A stretch of 9,329 nucleotides of DNA from Sulfurovum sp. (GTDB taxonomy: Bacteria; Campylobacterota; Campylobacteria; Campylobacterales; Sulfurovaceae), in the NCBI GenBank assembly GCA_024763575.1, contig JANTFF010000016.1:1-9329 (forward strand), given 5' to 3'. Positions 1-7,418 of this stretch are shown here, one piece after another. The notes beneath the pieces are model-generated. The model worked only from the letters and a program-made list of their open reading frames with translations. It did no database searches and was not told the DNA's origin. The first letter of the stretch is position 1. Each line of letters opens with the position of its first letter. A program made the position numbers and the translations under genes.

Positions 1-1958
<1,958 letters not shown>

Positions 1959-2005
1959 TCAATTTAATATATATGTTATGGATGAATGTATATATTTGGA
2001 TATAC

Positions 2006-2029
2006 AAAAAAACTATTGCGCAATAGCTT
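2006..2029 (-). terminator. terminator-like hairpin / attenuator between rplL and rpoB
   Basis: The 14-base perfect palindrome CTATTGCGCAATAG (2013-2026) is followed, on the transcribed minus strand, by seven T residues (2012-2006). It can fold as a 5-bp stem with a GCGC loop, or 8 bp if A-U and G-U pairs into the U tract are used. The stem is AT-rich and weak. Full termination would block rpoB, so partial attenuation is the likelier role, as in the E. coli rplL-rpoB spacer. The shape is seen; the function is inferred. Confidence 0.45.
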
Positions 2030-2054
2030 GTCACTATATCTTTTGTGTCTTTTA

Positions 2055-2077
2055 TGTGTTGTTACTAATGCAACACA
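2055..2077 (-). other. stem-loop in rplL-rpoB spacer
   Basis: Seven-base arms TGTGTTG and CAACACA are separated by a 9-base loop, with no U tract on either strand. It is the middle of three tandem hairpins in the spacer and may act in mRNA processing or stability. The fold is read by eye; the function is unknown. Confidence 0.4.
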
Positions 2078-2083
2078 GGAGAG

Positions 2084-2109
2084 TTCAAGTGAGAAAATTC
2101 TCACTTGAA
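2084..2109 (-). other. strong stem-loop just after rplL
   Basis: Twelve-base perfect inverted arms TTCAAGTGAGAA / TTCTCACTTGAA are separated by two bases. In practice this gives a 10-bp stem with a 6-base AAAATT-type loop. It starts 7 bases after the rplL stop codon. No U run follows, so a simple intrinsic terminator is unlikely. A 3'-end stabiliser for the abundant rplL message, or an RNase III site like the one known between rplL and rpoB in E. coli, fits better. That role is inference. Confidence 0.55.
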
Positions 2110-2115
2110 AAGGTT

Positions 2116-2484
2116 TTATTTAAGTTCGCAAGTAGCTCCAGCTTCTTCGATTTGTTTTTTAATCTCTTCAGCTTCATCTTTAGAGATACCCTCTTTTAGA
2201 GTTGTTGGTACATCTTCAACAGCAGCTTTAGCCTCTTTTAGACCAAGACCTGTAATTGCTCTAACTACTTTAATAGCATTGATTTTTTTAGCTCCAGCAC
2301 CTGTAAGAACTACATCAAATTCTGTTTGTTCTTCTACTGCTTCTGCTGCTGCACCACCACCTGCTACTACTGTAGCTTGTGCAGATACACCAAATTTCTC
2401 TTCAAACTCTTTTACTAGCTCTGAAAGCTCAAGTACTGACATGTTTGAGATAAACTCTAATACATCTTCTTTTGTTGTTGCCAT
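2116..2484 (-). CDS. rplL: 50S ribosomal protein L7/L12
   Basis: Stalk protein of the large ribosomal subunit, present as dimers on L10; it recruits and stimulates the translational GTPases, including the EF-Tu encoded upstream in this unit. The 122 residues match the family length. Residues 1-33 form the dimerising helical N-terminus. Residues about 34-52 are the flexible Ala/Gly-rich hinge ([14 protein letters not shown]). Residues about 54-122 are the factor-binding domain, with the conserved [20 protein letters not shown] helix region. The ATG is preceded by an AAGGA Shine-Dalgarno (2491-2495), and only 26 bases separate it from rplJ, so the two are co-transcribed. The hairpins that follow would favour making more L7/L12 than RNA polymerase, as the ribosome needs several copies; this is inference. 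Confidence 0.99.
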   Translation of the reverse strand: MATTKEDVLEFISNMSVLELSELVKEFEEKFGVSAQATVVAGGGAAAEAVEEQTEFDVVLTGAGAKKINAIKVVRAITGLGLKEAKAAVEDVPTTLKEGISKDEAEEIKKQIEEAGATCELK

Positions 2485-2510
2485 ATTATTTCCTTTATTT
2501 CTTTTTATAT

Positions 2511-2993
2511 TTATTCTTCTTCTAATTTATCAGCTAACGCTTGTAGTCCTATTGTAAAGTTCTGCACTGGTGCATTCCAAACATTAAGTAACATACCAAG
2601 AAGTTCATCTCTACCTGGAAGTTTAGCCATAGCCATAATAGTATCAATATCAGCTACTTTTGACTCAATTACTCCAGATTTAATAGAGAAGTTATCTTTG
2701 TTAGCAGTAGCAGACTTATCAGCCACTTTACAAGTAGCAATTTGGTCTTCACCCCAGATGAAAATATTGTTATCAACAAGTTCCATCTCTTCACAACCTG
2801 CATTTTTAAGTGCAATTGATGCTAGAGTGTTTTTTACAACTCGTACATTAACATTATCTTCTTTTGCTAAGTGTCTAACACCCTCTAATGCTTCAACAGT
2901 CATACCTTTGTAATCACATACGATTACAGCACCCTGTTCGGTAAAAGCAGTACTAAGTTCATTAACAATAGCTTCTTTTTCAGTTCTAGTCAT
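2511..2993 (-). CDS. rplJ: 50S ribosomal protein L10
   Basis: Base of the ribosomal stalk. Its N-terminal domain binds 23S rRNA next to L11, and its C-terminal helix carries L7/L12 dimers. The 160-residue length is normal. Family signatures are visible: an N-terminal [12 protein letters not shown] helix, [21 protein letters not shown] (residues about 23-43, a standard L10 motif), [13 protein letters not shown], and the C-terminal helix [15 protein letters not shown] that binds L12. The start is fixed by a strong AAGGAG at 2999-3004. L10 complexed with L7/L12 represses its own mRNA in E. coli and B. subtilis by binding the leader, and a matching leader structure lies directly upstream here. 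rplL follows 26 bases downstream. Confidence 0.99.
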   Translation of the reverse strand: MTRTEKEAIVNELSTAFTEQGAVIVCDYKGMTVEALEGVRHLAKEDNVNVRVVKNTLASIALKNAGCEEMELVDNNIFIWGEDQIATCKVADKSATANKDNFSIKSGVIESKVADIDTIMAMAKLPGRDELLGMLLNVWNAPVQNFTIGLQALADKLEEE

Positions 2994-3006
2994 TTGTTCT
3001 CCTTTC

Positions 3007-3092
3007 GACCTCTAATAGGGTGTTGATAAACAACCTATTTATCTTTTAATTTCGATAAATCAATTAAGCTTTCGCCCCTATTATCTTTAGCC
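3007..3092 (-). promoter_or_regulatory. ribosomal protein L10 leader (candidate autoregulatory RNA)
   Basis: The minus-strand RNA just before the rplJ Shine-Dalgarno can form a 7-bp stem AATAGGG/CCCTATT (3082-3076 with 3020-3014). This is extended by GGCU/GGUC (3092-3089 with 3010-3007). An internal loop containing AAAGA on one side and AGA on the other looks like a kink-turn. Sequence pieces AAAGATAATAGGGGCGAAAGC and CCTATTAGAGGT resemble, from memory, the AAAGACAGTAGGTGC and CCTGCCGAGGT strands of known bacterial L10 leaders. The stem interior can form two smaller hairpins. L10-L12 binding here would repress rplJL translation. Fold and position are seen; identity rests on resemblance and context. 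Confidence 0.7.
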
Positions 3093-3114
3093 TAAAATCA
3101 AATTATGCCAAGCA

Positions 3115-3150
3115 TAAAGCAAAAAGCATCATCTGATGCTCTAAGCTTTA
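3115..3150 (-). other. hairpin after rplA, possible weak terminator or processing site
   Basis: Starting 6 bases after the rplA stop codon, the transcript can pair AGCATC with GATGCT (loop AGAT), followed by UUUUU. An outer 6-bp stem TAAAGC/GCTTTA then forms across a 4x4 internal loop. The inner stem plus five U residues looks like a weak intrinsic terminator, but the U run is interrupted by the second half of the outer stem. A second small palindrome (TTATGC/GCATAA, 3103-3117) follows and shares three bases with this one, so the two compete. The likely role is partial attenuation or cleavage between rplKA and rplJL. Confidence 0.4.
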
Positions 3151-3156
3151 GACTCT

Positions 3157-3861
3157 CTATTTAATATCTAAAAGTTCTGTAGTGTCAAGTGTAACTGCTG
3201 GACTCATTGTTAGAGACAATGCACCATTAAGGATATATCTACCTTTTGCGGCAGCTGGTTTAGCTTTGTTTATAGTCTCTACAAATGTTCTAAAATTCTC
3301 TTCAATTTTTTGAGAACCAAAACTCACTTTTCCAATACCTGCATGGATATTACCTTTTTTATCAACTCTAAAGTTAACTTTTCCACCTTTTGCTTCAGTA
3401 ACTGCTTTTGTTACATCCATAGTTACAGTTCCAGTTTTAGGGTTAGGCATAAGTCCTTTTGGCCCTAATATTCTAGCAACTCTACCCAATGTTCCCATCA
3501 TATTAGGTGTAGCAATAACTGTATCAAAATTGATATTACCCTCTTGGATTTGTGCAATTAGCTCATCACTTCCTACAATATCAGCTCCAGCAGCTTTAGC
3601 TTCGTCTGCTTTTTCATCTTTTGCAAAAACAGCAACTCGAACAACTTTACCTGTACCATTTGGTAGTATAACAGAACCTCTAATCATCTGGTCTGCATGT
3701 CTTGGGTCAACATTTAGATTTAATGCAACCTCTACAGTCTCATCAAATTTTGCTGATTTAAGCTCTGGAATAAGAGTTGTAGCTTCTGCTACTGAATATA
3801 ACTTACCATTTTCTATTTTTTCTAAGAGTGCTTTTCTCTTTTTGTTTATTTTTTTTGCCAT
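3157..3861 (-). CDS. rplA: 50S ribosomal protein L1
   Basis: L1 binds 23S rRNA helices 76-78 and forms the mobile stalk that helps release deacylated tRNA from the E site. It is also the translational repressor of the L11-L1 operon in many bacteria. The 234 residues equal the usual length. Signature blocks are [19 protein letters not shown] (residues about 133-151) and the RNA-binding [20 protein letters not shown] stretch. A lysine-rich start ([10 protein letters not shown]) and a C-terminal [19 protein letters not shown] strand also fit. The ATG has a GGAGAG Shine-Dalgarno (3866-3871). It lies 109 bases after rplK, unusually wide for this pair, and that spacer is structured. Product certain. 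Confidence 0.99.
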   Translation of the reverse strand: MAKKINKKRKALLEKIENGKLYSVAEATTLIPELKSAKFDETVEVALNLNVDPRHADQMIRGSVILPNGTGKVVRVAVFAKDEKADEAKAAGADIVGSDELIAQIQEGNINFDTVIATPNMMGTLGRVARILGPKGLMPNPKTGTVTMDVTKAVTEAKGGKVNFRVDKKGNIHAGIGKVSFGSQKIEENFRTFVETINKAKPAAAKGRYILNGALSLTMSPAVTLDTTELLDIK

Positions 3862-3890
3862 TTATCTCTCCACGATTATTATAAATAAAT

Positions 3891-3932
3891 CTCCCACTAT
3901 TATGTGGTGTAGGGTGTGTTTCCTAACACACC
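3891..3932 (-). promoter_or_regulatory. structured rplK-rplA spacer, possible L1 binding site
   Basis: Two stem-loops stand side by side in the transcript. The first has 8-bp arms GGTGTGTT/AACACACC (3913-3932) with a 4-base loop. The second is a small CCAC/GTGG stem (3894-3907) ending in GTGGGAG. The GUGGGAG plus ACCAC combination recalls the L1-binding part of 23S rRNA helix 76, and the element lies just upstream of the L1 gene itself. No U tract follows, so it is not a terminator. The hairpins are visible; the L1 role is speculative. Confidence 0.35.
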
Positions 3933-3970
3933 AATTAAAAATTCTAATAAATATAGATTATAGAGCAGTT

Positions 3971-4396
3971 CTATGCAACTATATCAACACCCATACTTCT
4001 ACAAGTACCCTTGATAATATTAGCAGCCATCTCTTTATCATCTGTATTTAAATCAGCAATTTTCAATTCAACAATCTCATTAATTTGAGCTTCTGTAAGT
4101 GTTCCTACTTTATTTTTGAGTGGATTATCTGAACCACTTTTAATATTTGCAGCTTTCATAATAAGCTCACTTGCAGGTGGTTGCTTAGTCTCAAATGTGA
4201 AACTTCTATCTGCATAAACTGTAATTTCAACTGGAATTTTAAATCCCATTTTATCTTTTGTTCTTTCATTAAAAGCTTTACAAAATTCCATAATATTTAC
4301 ACCTCTTTGACCAAGAGCTGGTCCAACTGGTGGTGATGGATTTGCTTTAGCAGCAGGTATCATCAATTTGAATTTTTCAGTTACTTTTTTTGCCAT
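3971..4396 (-). CDS. rplK: 50S ribosomal protein L11
   Basis: L11 binds the GTPase-associated centre of 23S rRNA, next to L10 and the stalk. It is the target region of thiostrepton and is needed for RelA-dependent sensing of uncharged tRNA. The 141-residue length is exact for the family. The proline-rich [20 protein letters not shown] loop (residues about 19-38) forms the thiostrepton contact surface. The C-terminal RNA-binding domain ends with the conserved [10 protein letters not shown] helix. A strong AAGGAG (4403-4408) precedes the ATG. Only 18 bases separate it from nusG, so the two share a transcript. Confidence 0.99.
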   Translation of the reverse strand: MAKKVTEKFKLMIPAAKANPSPPVGPALGQRGVNIMEFCKAFNERTKDKMGFKIPVEITVYADRSFTFETKQPPASELIMKAANIKSGSDNPLKNKVGTLTEAQINEIVELKIADLNTDDKEMAANIIKGTCRSMGVDIVA

Positions 4397-4414
4397 TATT
4401 TTCTCCTTAAATTT

Positions 4415-4945
4415 TTATATAATCTTCTCTACTTGAGTGTAGAGTATCTCTACAGGTGTATTCCTACCAAAAATTGAAACATTTAGTTTCAATTTACCAT
4501 GGTCAAGGTCGAACTCTTCAACCATACCTGTAAAGTTTGAAAATGGTCCATCTATAATACGAACCATTTCCCCAGTTTCAAAATCTATTTTAGGTTTTGG
4601 AGCTGATCTATTTTCCATTTTGTCCAAGATAACTTTGATGTCTGCATCACTAAGTGGTGTAGCAGTTTTTCCCTCACCAATAAATCTTGATACTTTAGGA
4701 AGTCGTTGAATTTTGAGCCAAAGAGAAGTATCTAAATCAACATGAGCAAAAACATATCCAGGATATAGTGTTCTCTCTGTGATTTTTTTCTCTCCATTTT
4801 TAACCTCTATCACCTCTTCAGTAGGAACAATAATACTATCTACTTTATCTTCTATTCCATGTTCTACAGCTAAGAGGTCAATACCTCTTTTGACTGCTTG
4901 TTCACTACCTGAATAAACTTGTATTGCATACCATTGTAATGCCAT
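4415..4945 (-). CDS. nusG: transcription termination/antitermination protein NusG
   Basis: Universal elongation factor that clamps RNA polymerase and links it to Rho or to the ribosome. The 176 residues are normal for NusG. Residues 1 to about 115 are the NGN domain, starting LQWYAIQVYSGSE and containing RTLYPGYVFAHVDLD, the polymerase-contact region. Residues about 122-176 are the KOW domain, with GEMVRIIDGPFSNFTGMVEE and a VSIFGRNTPVEI strand. It starts one base after the secE stop codon, so its Shine-Dalgarno (GGGAAGC) lies inside secE and the two are translationally coupled. It is followed closely by rplK, the standard secE-nusG-rplK order. Confidence 0.99.
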   Translation of the reverse strand: MALQWYAIQVYSGSEQAVKRGIDLLAVEHGIEDKVDSIIVPTEEVIEVKNGEKKITERTLYPGYVFAHVDLDTSLWLKIQRLPKVSRFIGEGKTATPLSDADIKVILDKMENRSAPKPKIDFETGEMVRIIDGPFSNFTGMVEEFDLDHGKLKLNVSIFGRNTPVEILYTQVEKII

Positions 4946-4946
4946 A

Positions 4947-5132
4947 TTAGCTTCCCACAGCAGTTGAAACTATTGCTGACATTAACATATCAACAAGTGC
5001 TAAGAATATTGATATAACAGTTACAACGATAAAGACTGCAATAAATGCTTGTCTAACTTGTACTTTTGTCGGAAATATAACTTTTTGTATCTCTTGTTTA
5101 ACATGTGCAAAATATGTTGTTAATTTTTCCAT
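4947..5132 (-). CDS. secE: preprotein translocase subunit SecE
   Basis: Small essential inner-membrane subunit of the SecYEG channel; it clamps the two halves of SecY. The 61-residue form is the short, single-span type found in most bacteria, not the three-span E. coli type. An amphipathic cytoplasmic helix comes first, with the conserved EIQKVIFPTKVQVRQA (residues about 14-29), where the FPT-x5-A turn is a SecE signature. One membrane span follows (FIAVFIVVTVISIFLALVDM, about 30-49) with a short periplasmic tail. An AAGG Shine-Dalgarno (5144-5147) lies in the 21 bases between the tRNA-Trp CCA end and the ATG. Co-transcribed with nusG. Confidence 0.97.
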   Translation of the reverse strand: MEKLTTYFAHVKQEIQKVIFPTKVQVRQAFIAVFIVVTVISIFLALVDMLMSAIVSTAVGS

Positions 5133-5153
5133 TTTTGTAATTACCTTTAATTA

Positions 5154-5229
5154 TGGCAGGCCAAGAGGGACTCGAACCCCCGGCACCTGGTTTTGGAGAC
5201 CAGTGCTCTACCAACTGAGCTATTGGCCT
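5154..5229 (-). tRNA. tRNA-Trp (anticodon CCA)
   Basis: A complete cloverleaf reads on the minus strand. The acceptor is AGGCCAA/TTGGCCT with discriminator G and an encoded CCA. The D arm is AGCTCAGTTGGTAGAGC. The anticodon stem is CTGGT/ACCAG with loop CTCCAAA, giving anticodon CCA. A 5-base variable loop and the T arm GGGGGTTCGAGTCCCTC follow. It sits within the mRNA unit between rpmG and secE, a placement common in bacteria. Its 3' maturation should create a new 5' end only 21 bases before secE. Confidence 0.98.
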
Positions 5230-5250
5230 AAGAATATTTGTAGCAATAAA

Positions 5251-5289
5251 CTGTAGGAAGACCCCTTTTGGGGTATCCTAATTCTACAG
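5251..5289 (-). other. long imperfect hairpin between rpmG and tRNA-Trp
   Basis: The core stem ACCCC/GGGGT has an AAAA loop (5261-5274). It is flanked by AGGA/UCCU and by CUGU/ACAG, which reaches into the rpmG stop codon. In the minus-strand RNA it is followed by UUUAUUG, a poor U tract, so at most a leaky terminator. Alternatives are a stable 3' end for the tuf-rpmG message or an RNase processing site in front of tRNA-Trp. The stem is clear and GC-rich against an AT-rich background; the role is inferred. Confidence 0.55.
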
Positions 5290-5436
5290 TTTCATCTCTT
5301 TATGTGTAGTGTGACACTTACACCACTTACAATACTTTTTCAAAGCAAGTTTTTCAGCAGTGTTTCTTTTATTCTTAGTTGTGTGATAGTTTCTTCTAGT
5401 ACACTTTTCACAACCTAAGTGAATTGTTTCTCTCAT
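5284..5436 (-). CDS. rpmG: 50S ribosomal protein L33 (zinc-ribbon form)
   Basis: Small protein of the large subunit near the E site. The frame runs from the ATG at 5436-5434 to the TAG at 5286-5284 and gives 50 residues, the usual L33 length. It begins MRETIHLGCEKCTRRNYHTT and ends CKWCKCHTTHKEMKL. Cysteines at 9, 12, 36 and 39 (plus 41) give the paired CxxC arrangement of the zinc-binding form, the type replaced under zinc limitation in some bacteria by a cysteine-free paralogue. It begins 5 bases after the tuf stop codon and has only a weak GAG upstream, so translation is probably coupled to tuf. A hairpin overlaps its stop codon. Confidence 0.97.
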   Translation of the reverse strand: MRETIHLGCEKCTRRNYHTTKNKRNTAEKLALKKYCKWCKCHTTHKEMKL

Positions 5437-5441
5437 AATGA

Positions 5442-6650
5442 CTACTCAATAATATTTACAACTTTACCAGCACCAACAGTTCTACCACCTTCACGGATAG
5501 CAAATTGTGTACCTTGCTCAAGAGCAACTGGTGCGATAAGTTCAACTGTAATACTAACATTGTCACCTGGCATAACCATTTCTGTACCCTCATCAAGAGT
5601 AATAGAACCAGTTACATCTGTTGTTCTAATATAGAACTGTGGTCTATAGTTATTAAAGAATGGAGTGTGTCGTCCACCTTCCTCTTTTGTAAGTACATAA
5701 ACTTCAGCTGTAAATTTAGAATGAGGAGTAATTGAACCTGGCTTACAAAGAACCATACCTCTTTCAACTGCACTCTTATCAATACCACGGATAAGAACAC
5801 CACAGTTATCACCTGCTTCTCCACAATCCATCTCTTTACGGAACATCTCAACACCAGTAACAGTAGTTTTTTGTGTATTTTTAATACCAACAATCTCTAC
5901 TTCATTACCAACACAAACAGTACCTCTATCAATTTTACCAGTTACAACAGTACCACGACCCTGAATAGTGAAAATATCTTCTATTGGCATCAAGAAATCT
6001 TTATCAGTTTCTCTTACTGGGTCTGGGATATACTCATCAACAGCATCCATAAGCTCAATAATTTTTTCTGACCACTCACCAAGAGTACCAGTTTTTGCTT
6101 CTTCAAGTGCTTGGAAAGCAGAACCAGCAATAATTGGAGTATCATCACCTGGGAATTCATACTCTTCAAGAAGTTCTCTAACTTCCATCTCAACTAGTTC
6201 TAACATCTCTTCTTTGTCTTCTTCATCTAGTTGGTCTTCTTTGTTCAAGAATACAACAATATAAGGAACTCCAACTTGTTTAGAAAGAAGAATATGCTCT
6301 CTAGTTTGTGCCATTGGTCCATCAGTAGCAGCAATAACAAGAATAGCACCATCCATTTGAGCAGCACCAGTAATCATATTTTTAACATAATCGGCGTGAC
6401 CTGGACAGTCAACATGTGCATAGTGTCTTTTATCTGTTTCATACTCAACATGAGAAGTAGCGATTGTAATCCCTCTTTCTCTCTCTTCTGGAGCATTATC
6501 AATTTGGTCATAATCCATTAATTGTGAATCATTTTTTGTTGCAAGTACAGCAGTAATTGCAGCTGTTAATGTAGTTTTACCGTGGTCAACATGTCCAATT
6601 GTACCAATGTTAACATGTGGTTTGGTTCGTTCAAATTTTTCTTTAGCCAT
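5442..6650 (-). CDS. tuf: elongation factor Tu
   Basis: GTPase that delivers aminoacyl-tRNA to the ribosomal A site, normally among the most abundant cell proteins. Its 402 residues compare with about 394-400 in relatives. G motifs are intact: GHVDHGKT (19-26), RGITI (59-63, switch I), DCPGH (81-85, with the catalytic His85), NKED (136-139) and GSAF for the SAL-type G5. Domains 2 and 3 follow, from about residue 210, with [19 protein letters not shown] and a C-terminal [15 protein letters not shown]. An AGGAG Shine-Dalgarno (6658-6662) lies 7 bases before the ATG. The four upstream tRNA genes, the tufB-like arrangement, put it under the strong tRNA promoter, with an extra promoter of its own. 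Confidence 0.99.
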   Translation of the reverse strand: MAKEKFERTKPHVNIGTIGHVDHGKTTLTAAITAVLATKNDSQLMDYDQIDNAPEERERGITIATSHVEYETDKRHYAHVDCPGHADYVKNMITGAAQMDGAILVIAATDGPMAQTREHILLSKQVGVPYIVVFLNKEDQLDEEDKEEMLELVEMEVRELLEEYEFPGDDTPIIAGSAFQALEEAKTGTLGEWSEKIIELMDAVDEYIPDPVRETDKDFLMPIEDIFTIQGRGTVVTGKIDRGTVCVGNEVEIVGIKNTQKTTVTGVEMFRKEMDCGEAGDNCGVLIRGIDKSAVERGMVLCKPGSITPHSKFTAEVYVLTKEEGGRHTPFFNNYRPQFYIRTTDVTGSITLDEGTEMVMPGDNVSITVELIAPVALEQGTQFAIREGGRTVGAGKVVNIIE

Positions 6651-6689
6651 TCTGTATCTCCTAAATTTTAGTTCTAATTTTTCGCTGAC

Positions 6690-6698
6690 ATTATATCA
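6690..6698 (-). promoter_or_regulatory. internal tuf promoter (extended -10)
   Basis: On the minus strand TGATATAAT forms an extended -10 element (TG, one base, TATAAT), about 40 bases upstream of the tuf start codon. No -35 consensus lies 17 bases upstream; the region is periodic A/T instead. This is the usual form of housekeeping promoters in Campylobacter and Helicobacter. It would let tuf be expressed apart from the tRNA genes. Motif match only. Confidence 0.6.
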
Positions 6699-6732
6699 GG
6701 AATAAATATATATTGCTTTAATAGCATAACAA

Positions 6733-6783
6733 TATGGACAAAAATATTATCGAATGTTCAATTTGATAACATTCTAGTCCATA
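6733..6783 (-). other. tRNA-Thr / tuf spacer with competing stems
   Basis: An outer 7-bp stem TATGGAC/GTCCATA encloses two mutually exclusive inner stems. One is AATGTTATC with GATAATATT, 9 bp with one G-U pair that only works in minus-strand RNA. The other is GAATGTT with AACATTC, 7 bp. The element lies 13 bases after the tRNA-Thr CCA end and upstream of the internal tuf promoter, so only read-through RNA from the tRNA promoter would carry it. It could be a processing signal or a switch; neither is shown. Confidence 0.4.
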
Positions 6784-6795
6784 CTAATATAGAGG

Positions 6796-6870
<75 letters not shown>

Positions 6871-6974
6871 GTTAAATTCTTATAAGTGTTTGATTTTTAT
6901 TTGTTGGTTGAGTCTTAATAATGTGAAGTAATAAAAAATAAAATTTCACATCAGCTCCCAAATTATTGATACCA
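6871..6974 (-). other. 104-base spacer between tRNA-Gly and tRNA-Thr
   Basis: Long for a tRNA-tRNA spacer; the two others in this array are 23 and 48 bases. No protein gene is convincing. It holds arms ATGTGAA/TTCACAT (6921-6951) around a 17-base, U-rich loop on the transcribed strand. This may be a processing site. I see no degenerate tRNA that folds. Confidence 0.35.
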
Positions 6975-7051
6975 TGGAGCGGGAGACGGGACTCGAACCC
7001 GCGACCCTCAGCTTGGAAGGCTGACGCTCTAGCCAACTGAGCTACTCCCGC
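6975..7051 (-). tRNA. tRNA-Gly (anticodon UCC)
   Basis: Cloverleaf on the minus strand: acceptor GCGGGAG/CTCCCGC, discriminator T, encoded CCA. The D arm is GCTCAGTTGGCTAGAGC. The anticodon stem is TCAGC/GCTGA with loop CTTCCAA, giving anticodon TCC. The T arm is GCGGGTTCGAGTCCCGT. Third tRNA of the array, in the glyT position of the E. coli order. Confidence 0.98.
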
Positions 7052-7074
7052 GTCTAAATATCTAAAATATAACA

Positions 7075-7159
<85 letters not shown>

Positions 7160-7207
7160 GATTGTCTTGTTATATTATTTTTTGGTCAAACACTGATAAA
7201 ATTTTAA

Positions 7208-7284
7208 TGGAGCTGATGAAGGGACTCGAACCCCCGACCTGCTGATTACAAATCAGCTGCTCTAGCCAACTGAGCTACATCAGC
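7208..7284 (-). tRNA. tRNA-Thr (anticodon UGU)
   Basis: Cloverleaf on the minus strand: acceptor GCTGATG/CATCAGC, discriminator T, encoded CCA. The D arm is GCTCAGTTGGCTAGAGC. The anticodon stem is GCTGA/TCAGC with loop TTTGTAA, giving anticodon TGT. The T arm is GGGGGTTCGAGTCCCTT. It is the first gene of the operon, with its 5' end 37 bases from the -10 box. Confidence 0.98.
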
Positions 7285-7290
7285 ACCATT

Positions 7291-7313
7291 CATTTAAAGT
7301 CATTCTTTAAATG
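7291..7313 (-). other. 5'-end hairpin of the tRNA operon transcript
   Basis: Perfect 9-bp arms CATTTAAAG/CTTTAAATG enclose a 5-base loop. The element begins about 8 bases after the -10 box and ends 6 bases before the mature tRNA-Thr 5' end. The primary transcript would therefore start with, or right beside, this stem. It may guide RNase P or protect the short leader; this is inference. Confidence 0.5.
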
Positions 7314-7320
7314 GAGTCGC

Positions 7321-7349
7321 ATTATAGACAAAAATAAAATCAATGTCAA
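7321..7349 (-). promoter_or_regulatory. consensus sigma-70 promoter of the tRNA-tuf operon
   Basis: Minus strand: TTGACA (7349-7344), a spacer of exactly 17 bases, and TATAAT (7326-7321). Both hexamers are perfect, and GCGACTCC follows. Transcription should start near 7312-7315. The GC-rich discriminator is the type seen at stringently controlled stable-RNA promoters. T-rich DNA upstream of the -35 could act as an UP-like element. It faces away from the yaaA promoter. Confidence 0.93.
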
Positions 7350-7385
7350 GGGTTTTTGTAAAAAAATTCATTTTTTTTGTAAATT

Positions 7386-7394
7386 TGTTATAAT
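7386..7394 (+). promoter_or_regulatory. yaaA promoter (extended -10)
   Basis: TGTTATAAT on the plus strand is an extended -10 box, 24 bases before the yaaA ATG. No -35 hexamer is present; runs of T spaced roughly one helical turn apart lie upstream, as in typical Campylobacterota promoters. It shares the intergenic region, back to back, with the tRNA promoter. An AAGG (about 10 bases before the ATG) is the likely ribosome binding site. Confidence 0.65.
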
Positions 7395-7418
7395 TTCTAA
7401 AAAAAAGGCTTATTTTTC

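Noticed and set aside
2105..2557. Plus-strand open frame of 150 codons rich in Ser, Ala and Pro.
   Set aside because: It lies antisense to rplL, whose protein is unmistakable; low-complexity composition and no Shine-Dalgarno mark it as a mirror of the real gene.
3530..4051. Plus-strand open frame of 173 codons.
   Set aside because: Antisense to rplA and rplK and crossing their spacer; no family resemblance and no ribosome binding site.
6948..6958. GCTGATGTG in the tRNA-Gly to tRNA-Thr spacer resembles the 5' end of tRNA-Thr(UGU).
   Set aside because: The match stops after about eight bases and no D arm, anticodon arm or T arm follows, so a decayed tRNA copy is not supported.
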